Numbered from the stretch's first letter, positions 1-12,073 are shown. The stretch is DNA of 64,000 bases from Aedes albopictus (GCF_035046485.1 NC_085136.1:292989080-293053079); one strand, 5' to 3'. Notes: generated from the letters alone by a model not told the origin. Numbers and translations: made by a program.

Positions 1-296
1 TCGCTTCCAACTGTGATGGTCGGAGCTTTCCATCAACGATGCACCGCTGGACTGGAAAGAGCAAGATAACGAAGGATAGAGTTAGCTTATCATTTTTTAC
101 CATCGGCGTTCGTGAAAGTGTATTGGTAACTACGACTTACATCTGCCGCCTGTGCCTCTGCAGAGATGAAGGTAACTTTTTTCGATTCACTGACCGAATA
201 GAGCCCATTATCGATATCTGACTGTTATTGCTCATGGCAGTATTATGCTATCTATCTCCTTTCTTCTATTCAATAACTTCTGCTTACTGTAATTCT
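1..296. other. Left flank, no gene recognised
   Basis: Mixed-composition sequence before the octamer array. A 60-codon open stretch (39-221, plus strand) has no recognisable motif and is no longer than chance would give. I see no repeat or RNA gene here. Confidence 0.5.
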
Positions 297-2970
297 GTCT
301 TCTGGTAGTCTTGCAGTCTTGTGGTTTTTTGGTCTTCTAGTCTTCTGGTCTTCTAGTCTTCTGGTCTTCTGGTCTTCTGATCTTCTGGTCTTCTATAGGC
401 GTAAAACCAGAAGAAACCAGAAAAAACCTGCGTTCTTCTATAATCTTCTGGTTTTTGGTCTTCTAGTCTTCTAGTCTTCTGGTCTTCTGGTCTTCTGGTC
501 TTCTGGGTCTTCTGGGCGTTCTGTTCTTCTGGTCTTCTGGTCTGTTGATCTTTTGGTCTTCTGGTCTGTTGATCTTCTGGTCTTTTGGTCTTCTAGTCTT
601 CTGGTTGTTTGGTCTCCTAGTCTTCTGGTCTTCTAATCTTCTGGTTTTCTAATCTTCTGGTCTTCTGGTCTTCTGATCTTCTGGTATTCTGGTCTGCTGG
701 TCTTCTAATCTTCTGGTCTTCTGGTCTTTTGGTCTTCTGGACTTCTAGTCTTCTGGTCTTCTGGTCCTCTGGTCTTCTGGTCTTCTGGTCTTCTGGTCTT
801 CTGGTCTTCTGGTCTTCTGGTCTTCTGGTCTTCTGGTCTTCTGGTTTTCTGGTCTTCTGGTCTTCTGGTCTTCCGGTCTTCTGGTCTTCTGGTCTTCTGG
901 TCTTCTGGTCTTCTGGTCTTCTGGTCTTCTAGTCTTCTGGTCTTCTGGTCTTCTGGTCTTCTGATCTTCTGGTCTTCTGGTCTTCTGGTCCTCAGGTCTT
1001 CAGGTCTTCTGGTCTTCTGGTCTTCTGGTCTTCTGTTCTTTTGGTCGTCTGGTCTTCTGGTCTTCTGGTCTTCTGGTCTTCTGTTCTTCTGGTCGTCTGG
1101 TCTTCTATTCTTCTGGTCTTCTGGTCTTCTGGTCTTCTGGTCTTCTGGTCTTCTGGTCTTCTGGTCTTCTGGTCTTCTGGTCTTCTGGTCTTCTGGTCTT
1201 CTGGTCTTCTGGTCTTCTGGTCTTCTGGTCTTCTGGTCTTCTGGTCTTCTGGTCTTCTGGTCTTCTGGTCTTCTGGTCTTCTGGTCTTCTGGTCTTCTGG
1301 TCTTCTGGTCTTCTGGTCTTCTGGTCTTCTGGTCTTCTGGTCTTCTGGTCTTCTGGTCTTCCGGTCTTCTGGTCTTCTGGTCTTCCGGTCTTCTGGTCTT
1401 CTGGTCTTGTGGTCTTGTGGTATTGTGGTCTTCTGGTCTTCTGGTCTTCTGGTCTTCTGGTCTTCTGGTCTTCGTCTCTTCTGGTCTTCTAATCTTCTGA
1501 TGTTCTTGTCTTCTTGTCTTCTGGTCTTCTGGTCTTCTGGTCTTCTGGTCTTCTGGTCTTCTGGTCTTCTGGTCTTCTGGTCTTCTGGTCTTCTGGTCTT
1601 CTGGTCTTCTGGTCTTCTGGTCTTCTGGTCTTCTGGTCTTCTGGTCTTCTGGTCTTCTGGTCTTCTGGTCTTCTGGTCTTCTGGTCTTCTGGTCTTCTGG
1701 TCTTCTGGTCTTCTGGTCTTCTGGTCTTCTGATCTTCTGGTCTTCTGGTCTTCTGGTCTTCTGGTCTTCTGGTCTTCTGATCTACTGGTCTTCTGGTATT
1801 CTGGTCTTCTGGTCTTCTGGTCTTCTGGTCTTCTGGTCTTCTGGTCTTCTGGTCTTCTGGTCTTCTGGTCTTTTGGTCTTTTGGTCTTCTGGTCTTCTGG
1901 TCTTCTGGTCTTCTGGTCTTCTGGTCTTCTGGTCTTCTGATCTTCTGGTCTTCTGGTCTTCTGGTCTTCTGGTCTTCTGGTCTTCTGTAGTCTTCTGGTC
2001 TTCTGGTCCTTCTGGTCCTCTGGTCTTCTGGTCCTCTGGTCTTCTGGTCTTCTGGTCTTCTGGTCTTCTGGTCTTCTGGTCTTCTGGTCTTCTGATCTTC
2101 TGATCTTCTGGTCTTCTGGTCTTATGGCCTTCTCTCCTGGTCTTCTGGTCTTCTAGTCTTGTGGTCTTGTGGTATTGTGGTCTTCTGGTCTTCTGGTCTT
2201 CTGGTCTTCTGGTCTTCTTGTCTTCTGGTCTTCTGGTCTTCTGGTCTTCTTCTCTTCTGGTCTTCTGGTGTTCTTGTCTTCTTGTCTTCTGGTCTTCTGG
2301 TCTTCTGGTCTTCTGGTCTTCTGGTCTTCTGGTCTTCTGATCTTCTGGTCTTCTGGTCTTCTGGTCTTCTGGTCTTCTGGTCTTCTGGTCTTCTGGTCTT
2401 CTGGTCTTCTGGTCTTCTGGTCTTCTGGTCTCCTGGTCTTCTGGTCTTCTGGTCTTCTGGTCTTCTGGTCTTCTGGTCTTCTGGTCTTCTGGTCTTCTGG
2501 TCTTCTGGTCTTCTGGTCTTCTGGTCTTCTGGTCTTCTGGTCTTCTGGTCTTCTGGTCTTCTGGTCTTCTGGTCTTCTGGTCTTCTGGTCTTCTGGTCTT
2601 CTGGTCTTCTGGTCTTCTGGTCTTCTGGTCTTCTGGTCTTCTGGTCTTCTGGTCTTCTGGTCTTCTGGTCTTCTGGTCTTCTGGTCTTCTTGTCTTCTGG
2701 TCTTCTGGTCTTCTGGTCTTCTGGTCTTCTGGTCTTCTGGTCTTCTGGTCTTCTGGTCTTCTGGTCTTCTGGTCTTCTGATCTTCTGGTCTTCTGGTCTT
2801 CTGGTCTTCTGATCTTCTGATCTTCTGGTCTTCTGGTATTCTAGTCTTTTGATCTTCTTATCTTCTGATCTTATAGTCTTCTGGTCTTCTAGTCTTCTGG
2901 TCTTCTGGTCTTCTGGTCTTCTGGTCTTCTGGTCTTCTGGTCTTCTGGCCTTCTAGTATTGGGGTCTTCA
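297..2970. repeat. Degenerate octanucleotide array (TCTTCTGG)n
   Basis: About 2.7 kb of tandem TCTTCTGG units (opposite strand CCAGAAGA). The outer parts (about 297-750 and 2800-2970) carry many substitutions and length variants. The centre (about 1130-1370, 1510-1730, 2380-2690) is nearly homogeneous, as expected when unequal exchange homogenises the middle of an array. Eight is not a multiple of three, so every plus frame cycles through the same eight codons (Phe-Trp-Ser-Ser-Gly-Leu-Leu-Val) with no stop. The long open frames here, up to 299 codons, are therefore an arithmetic by-product and not genes. Confidence 0.97.
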
Positions 2971-3961
2971 CGTATTCTTCCAAAAATCATGAAAATAGTC
3001 CGCTTATATCTTGCCTAGATGAAAGACCAGCCAACTACGGTCCGTGTAGAGGGAATGACACCTACAAGCATCAGAATGCTGCTGGCATCGGAAGGCTTGC
3101 CTACGGTGCCAGAACATCTAAACCGCCTACAAGTTATGCAAGCGAACTGTGCCGCTTTAGCTTCATAGTAATAATCACACAAATCTATCGTCTTACGCTT
3201 GGCATCCACGCACCAATGTGTGAACCCTCTGCCAATCATGTCCCAGCACTCCAACACCCGCTCCATGTTGTACAGGAGTAGAGGTATATTCGGTCTGCTG
3301 AGTAGATACAAACGATTGCAATCATCACTTCCTTCCCCCTCCCCAGATTGACAAGCAATCTTAAATCTATAATAACCGTAGAACGGCAGTTATGGAACTT
3401 GGAGCACAGCACTGAGAAGCAAACTCTGGCCAAAGCGTTGGTTTGTAATTAAAGAAAAAAATGCCCTAAGATAGCACATTTCATCCTACTCTCCCCAGAA
3501 TTTCCAGCCGCGAAGTGAAGCAAATTTGGCGCTGCTTTTAACAGCACCGGGGCACAGCCATCAACCTTATCGTGCGTCGTCATGGCAAATCATTACGCTT
3601 TACGATCCTGAGTAGTAGTGCCGGCCTTGATGGTTGGGTGGTTTTGCTTGGTTGCCTCCACATAAACATTTAGTCGGATAGTAAAATCATCAGTCAGTGG
3701 GAATACCACGAGGTTTAATTTAAGGGATAACATTGTATATTTTCTTCTTGAAGATTGCTTTCGTGAATTTGAAAGTAAAGAACTAGTTAAGTAAATAATG
3801 AGGATGCATGAAAAGAAAAACAAGCTTGTGCTATGAAACCACATATATTAACCTACCACATATATTAACCTACCACATACCACATACAACTGCACATTTA
3901 AGATAACACATAATCAACAATAGTACAATAGTATAAGTATTGTTCCGTACGGCGTACGCAG
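2971..3961. other. Unclassified spacer between two satellite arrays
   Basis: About 1 kb of mixed sequence with short open stretches only (the longest is 98 codons, minus strand 3015-3311). None shows a recognisable domain. A short direct duplication of 'ccacatatattaacctac' at about 3839-3875 precedes the pentamer array. I cannot assign a gene or mobile element. Confidence 0.4.
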
Positions 3962-5716
3962 GCAAAGCAAGCAAAGCAAAGCAAAGCAAAGCAAAGCAAA
4001 GCAAAGCAAAGCAAAGCAAAGCAAAGCAAAGCAAAGCAAAGCAAAGCAAAGCAAAGCAAAGCAAAGCAAAGCAAAGCAAAGCAAAGCAAAGCAAAGCAAA
4101 GCAAAGCAAAGCAAAGCAAAGCAAAGCAAAGCAAAGCAAAGCAAAGCAAAGCAAAGCAAAGCAAAGCAAAGCAAAGCAAAGCAAAGCAAAGCAAAGCAAA
4201 GCAAAGCAAAGCAAAGCAAAGCAAAGCAAAGCAAAGCAAAGCAAAGCAAAGCAAAGCAAAGCAAAGCAAAGCAAAGCAAAGCAAAGCAAAGCAAAGCAAA
4301 GCAAAGCAAAGCAAAGCAAAGCAAAGCAAAGCAAAGCAAAGCAAAGCAAAGCAAAGCAAAGCAAAGCAAAGCAAAGCAAAGCAAAGCAAAGCAAAGCAAA
4401 GCAAAGCAAAGCAAAGCAAAGCAAAGCAAAGCAAAGCAAAGCAAAGCAAAGCAAAGCAAAGCAAAGCAAAGCAAAGCAAAGCAAAGCAAAGCAAAGCAAA
4501 GCAAAGCAAAGCAAAGCAAAGCAAAGCAAAGCAAAGCAAAGCAAAGCAAAGCAAAGCAAAGCAAAGCAAAGCAAAGCAAAGCAAAGCAAAGCAAAGCAAA
4601 GCAAAGCAAAGCAAAGCAAAGCAAAGCAAAGCAAAGCAAAGCAAAGCAAAGCAAAGCAAAGCAAAGCAAAGCAAAGCAAAGCAAAGCAAAGCAAAGCAAA
4701 GCAAAGCAAAGCAAAGCAAAGCAAAGCAAAGCAAAGCAAAGCAAAGCAAAGCAAAGCAAAGCAAAGCAAAGCAAAGCAAAGCAAAGCAAAGCAAAGCAAA
4801 GCAAAGCAAAGCAAAGCAAAGCAAAGCAAAGCAAAGCAAAGCAAAGCAAAGCAAAGCAAAGCAAAGCAAAGCAAAGCAAAGCAAAGCAAAGCAAAGCAAA
4901 GCAAAGCAAAGCAAAGCAAAGCAAAGCAAAGCAAAGCAAAGCAAAGCAAAGCAAAGCAAAGCAAAGCAAAGCAAAGCAAAGCAAAGCAAAGCAAAGCAAA
5001 GCAAAGCAAAGCAAAGCAAAGCAAAGCAAAGCAAAGCAAAGCAAAGCAAAGCAAAGCAAAGCAAAGCAAAGCAAAGCAAAGCAAAGCAAAGCAAAGCAAA
5101 GCAAAGCAAAGCAAAGCAAAGCAAAGCAAAGCAAAGCAAAGCAAAGCAAAGCAAAGCAAAGCAAAGCAAAGCAAAGCAAAGCAAAGCAAAGCAAAGCAAA
5201 GCAAAGCAAAGCAAAGCAAAGCAAAGCAAAGCAAAGCAAAGCAAAGCAAAGCAAAGCAAAGCAAAGCAAAGCAAAGCAAAGCAAAGCAAAGCAAAGCAAA
5301 GCAAAGCAAAGCAAAGCAAAGCAAAGCAAAGCAAAGCAAAGCAAAGCAAAGCAAAGCAAAGCAAAGCAAAGCAAAGCAAAGCAAAGCAAAGCAAAGCAAA
5401 GCAAAGCAAAGCAAAGCAAAGCAAAGCAAAGCAAAGCAAAGCAAAGCAAAGCAAAGCAAAGCAAAGCAAAGCAAAGCAAAGCAAAGCAAAGCAAAGCAAA
5501 GCAAAGCAAAGCAAAGCAAAGCAAAGCAAAGCAAAGCAAAGCAAAGCAAAGCAAAGCAAAGCAAAGCAAAGCAAAGCAAAGCAAAGCAAAGCAAAGCAAA
5601 GCAAAGCAAAGCAAAGCAAAGCAAAGCAAAGCAAAGCAAAGCAAAGCAAAGCAAAGCAAAGCAAAGCAAAGCAAAGCAAAGCAAAGCAAAGCAAAGCAAA
5701 GCAAAGCAAAGCAAAG
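3962..5716. repeat. Perfect pentanucleotide array (GCAAA)n
   Basis: A GCAAA run of about 1.75 kb. The first unit is followed by one 4-base unit (GCAA, 3967-3970). From 3971 to 5716 the unit repeats about 349 times with no visible substitution. No frame on either strand contains a stop (plus Ala-Lys-Gln-Ser-Lys, minus Leu-Cys-Phe-Ala-Leu), so the 600-codon open frames are artefacts of composition. The lack of any mismatch contrasts with the decayed octamer array upstream. It suggests very recent expansion, or a length and sequence set by the assembler. Confidence 0.98.
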
Positions 5717-5870
5717 TGCCAGAAACCGTGGAATCCACTGCATCCTTACAGTTGTCTTTGGTAGGTGATATGAACGGTTGATTAACCACTCATCGAACCA
5801 ATTGTGCCTTCCAAAAAAGGTGGTACCTTGAGTGAGCGTTGTTTTTATAATGATACTGGAAAGGTTATGT

Positions 5871-6108
5871 CTTTTTCTTGGCGTAACGTTCCAACCGTAA
5901 CAAAGCCTGCTTCTCAGATTAGTGTTCTATGACCACTTCCATAGTTACTGACTAAGAGCTTTTTATGCCAATGACTATTTTGTAGGCGCGTATCGTGTGA
6001 CAGACACAGAGATACTCTATAATGTCGAGGAAATTTACATTACGAAAAATTCCTGAACCGACCGGGATACCTGAAACCCGTGCGCTTATTGTATAGACTG
6101 TATGGACC
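5871..6108 (-). mobile_element. Decayed Feilai-like tRNA-derived SINE
   Basis: This aligns along most of its length with the better copy at 41157-41435, sharing 'tcttggcgtaacgt', 'aaagcctgcttctcag', 'agtgttctatga' and 'cgtatcgtgtg'. It has many substitutions and has lost about 20 bases between box B and box A of the tRNA-like head. Orientation is minus, with the tRNA-like head at the high-coordinate end. The decayed boxes make Pol III transcription unlikely. Confidence 0.8.
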
Positions 6109-8123
6109 AAGGAGAATTCAAAAAAGTTGCTTTAAAAAAGCTGCCTCAAATTTACGGCCTAGAAAATACTACTATCAAGACAAGAAAGCTTCAATATTCT
6201 CGCCAACAAGGTGCCAAAATCGATTCACTCTGTTATGATACCGTCGCTTCCGTTCGTCTTCACTTCCCCCCTAACTTCTGAACACGTTTGAAATTGATAA
6301 GCTCCGGTGAGCAGTCTAATAAGAAGCTATCCAAAGTAGCTGTCGGACTTTGATGTGATTTCCAGAAGACTGAGACGGAGATAAAACGAGACTTCAGAGA
6401 ACAAAAAAAAAATCGTCATCATCATCACGCTAGACTGCTGGTCGCCGCGACTTTTTTCTGAGGGAATGAGATTTGCAAACAGCTAGTTGAATTCGCTCGA
6501 TTGGAAAATTATTCATGAAGACCGTTGAGATATGTGAATTCTCAACTAAGAATTGACGGGGAATCAATCTCTTCGTTTATTAAAAATGAAAGTTTCAAAT
6601 CTTGAATTTGCATATGTGGGTTTACATATTATCGATAACCATTACCTAGAAGTAAGAAATGGCAAGCGCAATTAAATATTTACTAGAAAGGCAATGCAAA
6701 ACATATCAGTTGTTTGTATACTACTACCAGTCAGTGTTGTTGAACATCCTCTTCAGTTGAAGATTTTCCGTTTCCTATCGAATATGGCGATATTTATCAT
6801 AGTAAGCAAACCAACCATCCTGAGCAGACGACGACGTACACGGCGTAGATATTCAACTGCAATTGCTGCACAGTAGTGCACACTCATGTTGATGGTAGCA
6901 GGTACCCAGCTAACTATACACATCCTCCCCGATGTTGTTCCACTGGATGACTTTAAATTGTATTGGACGATATAGTGCATCTCCAGCTTTCCGTGCTAGT
7001 CACACCTCGTTGCTTCGTTCCAACGATGATGGTTCACTGCTTGCAGCGATGCTTATGGTCGTATACTAGCTTAAAGGTTGCCATTTAAAGTCGAGTTGGT
7101 TGGCTTTACATTTATTAAAGGATATATACGGTAGATGATGGACAAAGATGGAAAATACAACTAGGACATTTAAAATTGAAGATATGGAAGATATGGAATA
7201 TCTTATGGATGAGATTGATGGCAGGAGACAAAATCAAAGATAGTAAACAGAAGATTGAAAATGGAAAAAAGTAAGTAATTCCAGTGGGATCCTAAATTTC
7301 CTCTGGTTTACGAATTAAACCATACATAGAAGAATAACACATGCAAAACATTCATCGTCCTGTTTGTAGAATGTGTCAGAACTTCCATAGCAAGCTCACT
7401 TTGCTGACCAATTTGCATTTTCTTGTCGCTATTATACGGGGCGATCAATAGGAAAAGAGACCCGAGTTGCTCTAGTAGTTTCTGTTTGAACAAGAAGTTT
7501 CCACAATTAAAAATTTAATGTATTCCGCTAGTTGCATCAATTATACAACTAATATTCAATCCAGAAGTTCGAAACAACCACCGTTACTTCAACACTACGC
7601 CTGAAGCTAGGGACACCATTTGGGGTTACCCAGGGCGGAACAAAACCATTGCCAGAAATGGTCAATTTGTTTTTGACTCCGAATTCGAAACGAAATGACG
7701 ACTGCACTTAAAACCACAACTTCAAAATAGGACTGATGTCGGTTGACGGTCGAACGATGTGCTGCGGTGATGATAATGGTAACGAATCAATGCCGGTTGG
7801 TGTGACGAGCACGACCACGGCGATGGGTTGCAACAAACAGTACACCTCCAATTTGGGGGCGAAGCTGCAGTTTAATACTGTCATCATCATCATCATCACC
7901 AAACATTTTGTTGACCGCGGGAAATTGGTGGAACGCAGTTAAACTTTTGCTTGCCTGTTGACAATTGGAATCAGTTTACTTCAGCACCAAAATTGTACAG
8001 CTAGGTTATGCCCGTTTTGTTTGCTTTGAGCAGAATACAACTTGTATTGCTTTAATATTTTGGAGGATATTCCAGTAATTGTTTCAGCCAGCGATGAATT
8101 ATTTTGTCTTACTTTGCTTCATA
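6109..8123. other. 2-kb stretch without recognisable gene
   Basis: AT-rich mixed sequence. Open stretches are 75 codons or shorter and show no domain. A short TCATCA microsatellite lies near 7880-7897. I see no clear terminal inverted repeats or tRNA boxes. Confidence 0.4.
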
Positions 8124-8392
8124 ATTGAGGGGGTTAGAAGCAAAGGGGTATAAGTGACAAAAACCCAATTTCGAATCAATGAGGCTTAAAGTTTTCACCA
8201 ACTTCCCACACAAAATGTATGGAGTTTCAAAATCGACCCAAATTTTGCCGATTTATTGTAATTTTTCTAATCATCGTAAACATAATCTTAAAAAAGTTCC
8301 TATAAGCTTGAAATCTGAAGAATTTTTTGGTATGCTCATCTCAAAACCGACAAAATGGTAACTTACATCCCTCTGCATCTGGGTCCCTCAAT
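8124..8392. mobile_element. MITE with ~34-bp terminal inverted repeats, copy 1
   Basis: The left end reads ATTGAGGGGGTTAGAAGCAA and the right end is its imperfect inverse, finishing at CCCTCAAT. The whole 269-bp block matches 59167-59439 at roughly 75-80% by eye, so this is a dispersed family. It has no coding capacity. The target duplication is not clear enough to assign a superfamily. Confidence 0.8.
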
Positions 8393-8907
8393 AGCAATGG
8401 TGAGCTCGTTCCATATTATTGTTTATTAAAAATATTGGATATGGGTTTAACAAGAATTGAACTGTTCTACAAAGCATGTTACAGCTTAAATATTGAAGTC
8501 GCACTTTGAATTAAATAACGGGAATGAGGATTTTATTCCTAAAGAGTAAGTAAGATTCGAGTTTGTTTATCAACCGTGTCGGACTCTAAAAGCCGCCGAC
8601 CGATGCGTTCAAACATCCAGCTTTTTTTCTTCAGCTGACGGTACGGTAGTTGACTATCACCAGAAGTTGGACGAGCAGATAACTGAGATCAACGAGACCG
8701 ATAATCTATCCACGGAGCGATGAGGAAGGTCATAGGCACTGCCCAAAGACGACCTAGGAACGGGTGATTCGACGAGGAGTGTCATAGAATAACGGATGAG
8801 AATAATGTTGGCAGAAGTCTGGTGCCCGGTAAAGCAGGGAGCGAGAGCCACCGAAAAACGAATCTCCCACAGAAAGATAAAAAAATCGTGAGGAATATGT
8901 GATTTTT

Positions 8908-8921
8908 CAGGCACAAAAAAT
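8908..8921. repeat. 14-bp target-site duplication, left copy
   Basis: CAGGCACAAAAAAT occurs here and again, perfectly, at 11482-11495. It brackets the 5'-truncated LINE at 8922-11481. Confidence 0.9.
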
Positions 8922-9313
8922 CCTTCGAATAGAATATTGAATTCTTTTACTCACTGTAAACATCAAAATCTTTTACATGTGCATTTAAATAACTTTTATG
9001 ATTTTAAGTTAAACATACATACTTTTGAACCATTAATTGACTTGTCCTTATTTTATGAATTGCGGCAAATACCAAAGTTGCTTCATTCGCATTTTGCAAA
9101 TTTTCTATTTCAACGTAAATTTGAGGGATTTAACCCTACACAAATGTATTTCACAAATGGTTCTCTGATTGATGGCATTGCTGGTTTTGGAGTGTATAAT
9201 TTATGTTTAACTCATTTTCATAAATTAGAATCTCCGTGTTCTATTTTCATTGCAGAACTAATTGCTCTGTATTTTACATGTACCATGATCAGAGATTGTC
9301 CGCCCAATTTGTA

Positions 9314-10227
9314 CAGGGGATGGCCAAAATGTTTGGGATAGGCAACTTTTTTTCTACCACAAAAAAATTCAACATGCTGTAACTTTTAATAGAGTGCATC
9401 AAAAAATCTCAAATTTTGACTGTTTGTCAACCTATTATATGTGCATCATTGGTACAAATTTGGGCTCGATTGATTAATTTTTCATGAAGTTAGAACCGTT
9501 CGGGTAAAACACTATTATTTAGACAACTAATTTTTGAACTGTCGTATCTCGGAAACCAGTGAACCAAATTGAATTAATTTTTTATCGTTTACTAACAATA
9601 TATTGATACTCAATACGACGTTATAAAATGAAATATTTTCTCACGATGAATAAAGTTATACCGGATTGAAATTTTTACTCATATAGAGGAAAATAAGTCA
9701 AATTTACAATACCACACAAAAATTACCAAATGTGTTCTTCCTTCAATCCAAATAGGCTCTAATATATCTGATTAGAGATAACTTGAGAACAGTAGTGGAA
9801 AATCTTTGGATATCAACACTAAAATTTATTGACATTGATGTAAAAAAATCACATTTTTTCGAGAAAAATCCAAAAAGTGTCTATCCATGATAACTTTTTT
9901 CAACGTTTAAAAAGTACCTTTGTTTTGATAGTTTGTATAGCATTTACATATTGCTAGTGTACGTTCAAAATTTTATTGAAATCGGTTCACTGGTTTCCGA
10001 GATATGACACCTCAAAAATGAGTTGTCTGAAAAATTGTGTTTTACGCGAACGGTTCTTACTTTGCGAAATATTAATCAATCGAGCCCAAATTTGTACCAC
10101 ATAATAGGTTGACAAGCAGTCAAAATTTGAGATTTTTTGATGCGCTCTATGAAAAGTTATAGCTTGTTGAACTTTTTTGTGAGAGAAAAAAAAAGTTGCC
10201 TATCCCAAACATTTTGGCCATCCCCTG
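9314..10227. mobile_element. Non-autonomous Tc1/mariner-like element with long inverted arms
   Basis: TA dinucleotides flank it (9312-9313 and 10228-10229). The ends are CAGGGGATGGCCAAAATGTT and its inverse. Each arm stays inverted-complementary for about 270 bp (to about 9590, and from about 9955), at roughly 85-90% by eye. The 914-bp element has no transposase frame. Removing it with one TA restores the LINE reading frame exactly, so this is a clean insertion into TATATC. Confidence 0.9.
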
Positions 10228-10673
10228 TATATCATATGCTCTGATAGTTTCAGTTGTCTGTGTGCTTTGAATACTATTAAATTTAATTTTAAATCACATC
10301 ATATCATGTTGATGTTGAAAAAAATATTATTTGATTTGCATTATGAAGGATATGTTATTAAATTTGTTTGAGTTCCTGCTCATTGTAAAATTTATGGCAA
10401 TGAACAGGCGGATTTATTGGCAAAATTTGGGGTTATGGGTGGACAAATTTATCATCGTGATATATTTCCTTCTGAATATTTTCCCAATCTGAGAAATTAT
10501 TCTCTAAATGCTTGACAAATCAATTGAAATTCTAGTGATAAAGGGCGATGGTGTCATTCAATATGTCCCAAAGTGAATCATTTTCCTTGGTTTAAAAATG
10601 TATCTGGGAGTAGAAATTTCATTTGTGCTTTTTCGAGATTGATATCCAATCATTATATGTGTAATAGTCATTT

Positions 10674-10906
10674 CGACACCAACATTTCAAAAGGGCGTAA
10701 CTGCTTTTGGAATCATCACCTTCTTTTAAAGCTGTGGATCATGTGTTATGATTTCCATGTTTTTCACAACAAGTACCAGATGGGAAAAACTCTCCTCTTT
10801 CCGACAACCACGGTGGTTTGAGTGTAAGGGAGGCAGTACGACCTACAACTTTGAAAGAAGGTATTACTTCCAAATGCAGTTACGCCCTTTTGAAATGTTG
10901 GTGCCG
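10674..10906. mobile_element. 233-bp MITE inside LINE remnant
   Basis: The termini are CGACACCAACATTTCAAAAG and its near-perfect inverse. ATTT is duplicated on both sides (10670-10673 and 10907-10910). Excising the element with one ATTT restores the LINE reading frame (SHLYRINIVDS). The 4-bp duplication is unusual and does not by itself settle the superfamily. Confidence 0.87.
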
Positions 10907-12073
10907 ATTTGTATCGTATCAACATTGTAGATTCAAACTTATGCGAATGTGGCTTATCGTATGAAGACATTGATCACATTATAATTAATTGTTCTCGGTT
11001 TATTGCACCGAGGAAGATATTATTTGATAGCCTAATTGCAGCAGGTTTTTCAATTCCTGTATCTATACGGGATATTTTGGGCTTTAAAAATGAACATATA
11101 TTGAAACTTTTGTTCAAATTTCTAAATGATATTGCCTATTTTGTTTGATACTGTTGTTCTTTTTTTTTGTACTCTTTATTTTCAGCCTTGAAGATTGGTT
11201 TTTGATGACCCCCTGACCCCTCCCCCTTCCCCATTAGGATTTCTGGATTTCCGAAAACTCGTTTTACGATTTGGCATGCTGTCCTCTTTCAAGATTGTGG
11301 CTCCGTTATGGTTCACTGCCGTGTGAGCCTTTAGTTTTAAGTTATTTTTATAATGTTTTTTTGAAAAGAAAAAGAGGTTTTGTGCCTCTTTGAGAAAGAT
11401 TTCGTTTTTGAAATGCTGAAATCACTCAAAGGGGTTTTTCTCTCTTTCAAAATTTCAAGTTAAAATAAACAATAACAATAACAGGCACAAAAAATTATGG
11501 AGCAGAATGATATTGCTACGAAACTGTCAATAGTTTGCGGAGAAAAAACAGGGCCTTTTCCGGTCATGTGTAATGACCGTGATGGTGGCTGTCAGGAGGA
11601 GAGAGCACTTCGAGGAATTGTTGAACGATGGCAATGAATGAACGGCAGACAGAATTCGAGTGGTCGACGACATACAAACTGTGGAACCTCCAGCACTAGA
11701 CGAGTTATAGACAGCCATTAGACTGGAGCACAACAAGGCTGCTGGTGTCTGCAGGGATCTTGGTATTCTAGTAACGTGCGATAAAGGTGTTACCAGGGAG
11801 GTGAAAACACGAATTGCGGCTGCGAATCGGGCCTTTTTCAGTCTGCAAAACCAGCTGTAGGCTGCGAATTAAGACAAAACTCGTGTTGTACAAGACTCTA
11901 GTTCTTCCGATTGCTTTATATGGCCATGAATCATGGGCGTTGACATAAGCTGATCGGAGACCCTTTGGAGTCTTTGAACGTAAAGCGTTGCGAACAATAC
12001 TAGGCGGTAAACTGGAGGACGGCAGCTGGCAGCGTCCCATGAACCACGAATTGTACCAAGTATATAAAGAGAT

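Larger units (their letters stand above)
8937..11148 (+). pseudogene. LINE ORF2 C-terminus: RNase H plus zinc-knuckle tail, disrupted
   Basis: The first block (to 9311) contains YFTNGSLIDGIAGFGVYN, matching the RNase H start with its first acidic position changed (Asn for the usual Asp). Glu of 'AELIAL' follows. After the TA-flanked insertion the frame continues as YIICSDSFSCLCALN, giving the SDS acidic motif, and then VPAHCKIYGNEQADLLAK. A stop (TGA) sits where Trp is normally found, just before VPAH. The tail after the second MITE shows CxC(x12)H(x5)C spacing (SNLCECGLSYEDIDHIIINC). In-frame joins across both insertion points show that they interrupted a coding sequence. Stop codons make it non-functional. 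Confidence 0.82.
8922..11481 (+). mobile_element. 5'-truncated RNase H-bearing LINE (I/Loner-like) hosting two DNA elements
   Basis: Only the 3' end of a LINE is present: an RNase H domain, a C-terminal zinc-knuckle-like region, a 3' UTR, and a terminal CAATAACAATAA-type tail (11470-11481). Perfect 14-bp duplications flank it (8908-8921 and 11482-11495), as expected for target-primed reverse transcription. Two later insertions, a TA-flanked element (9314-10227) and a small MITE (10674-10906), account for about 1.15 kb of the 2.56 kb. RNase H is known from the I, R1, LOA and related clades. The specific clade here is inferred and not tested. Confidence 0.85.

Noticed and set aside
729..2812. 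Long open frames repeating Phe-Trp-Ser-Ser-Gly-Leu-Leu-Val
   Set aside because: They are the unavoidable translation of a stop-free octamer repeat, present in more than one frame and lacking ATG context.
3870..5789. 600-codon open frames of Leu-Cys-Phe-Ala-Leu or Ala-Lys-Gln-Ser-Lys repeats on both strands
   Set aside because: GCAAA repeats contain no stop in any frame; there is no sign of a real gene.
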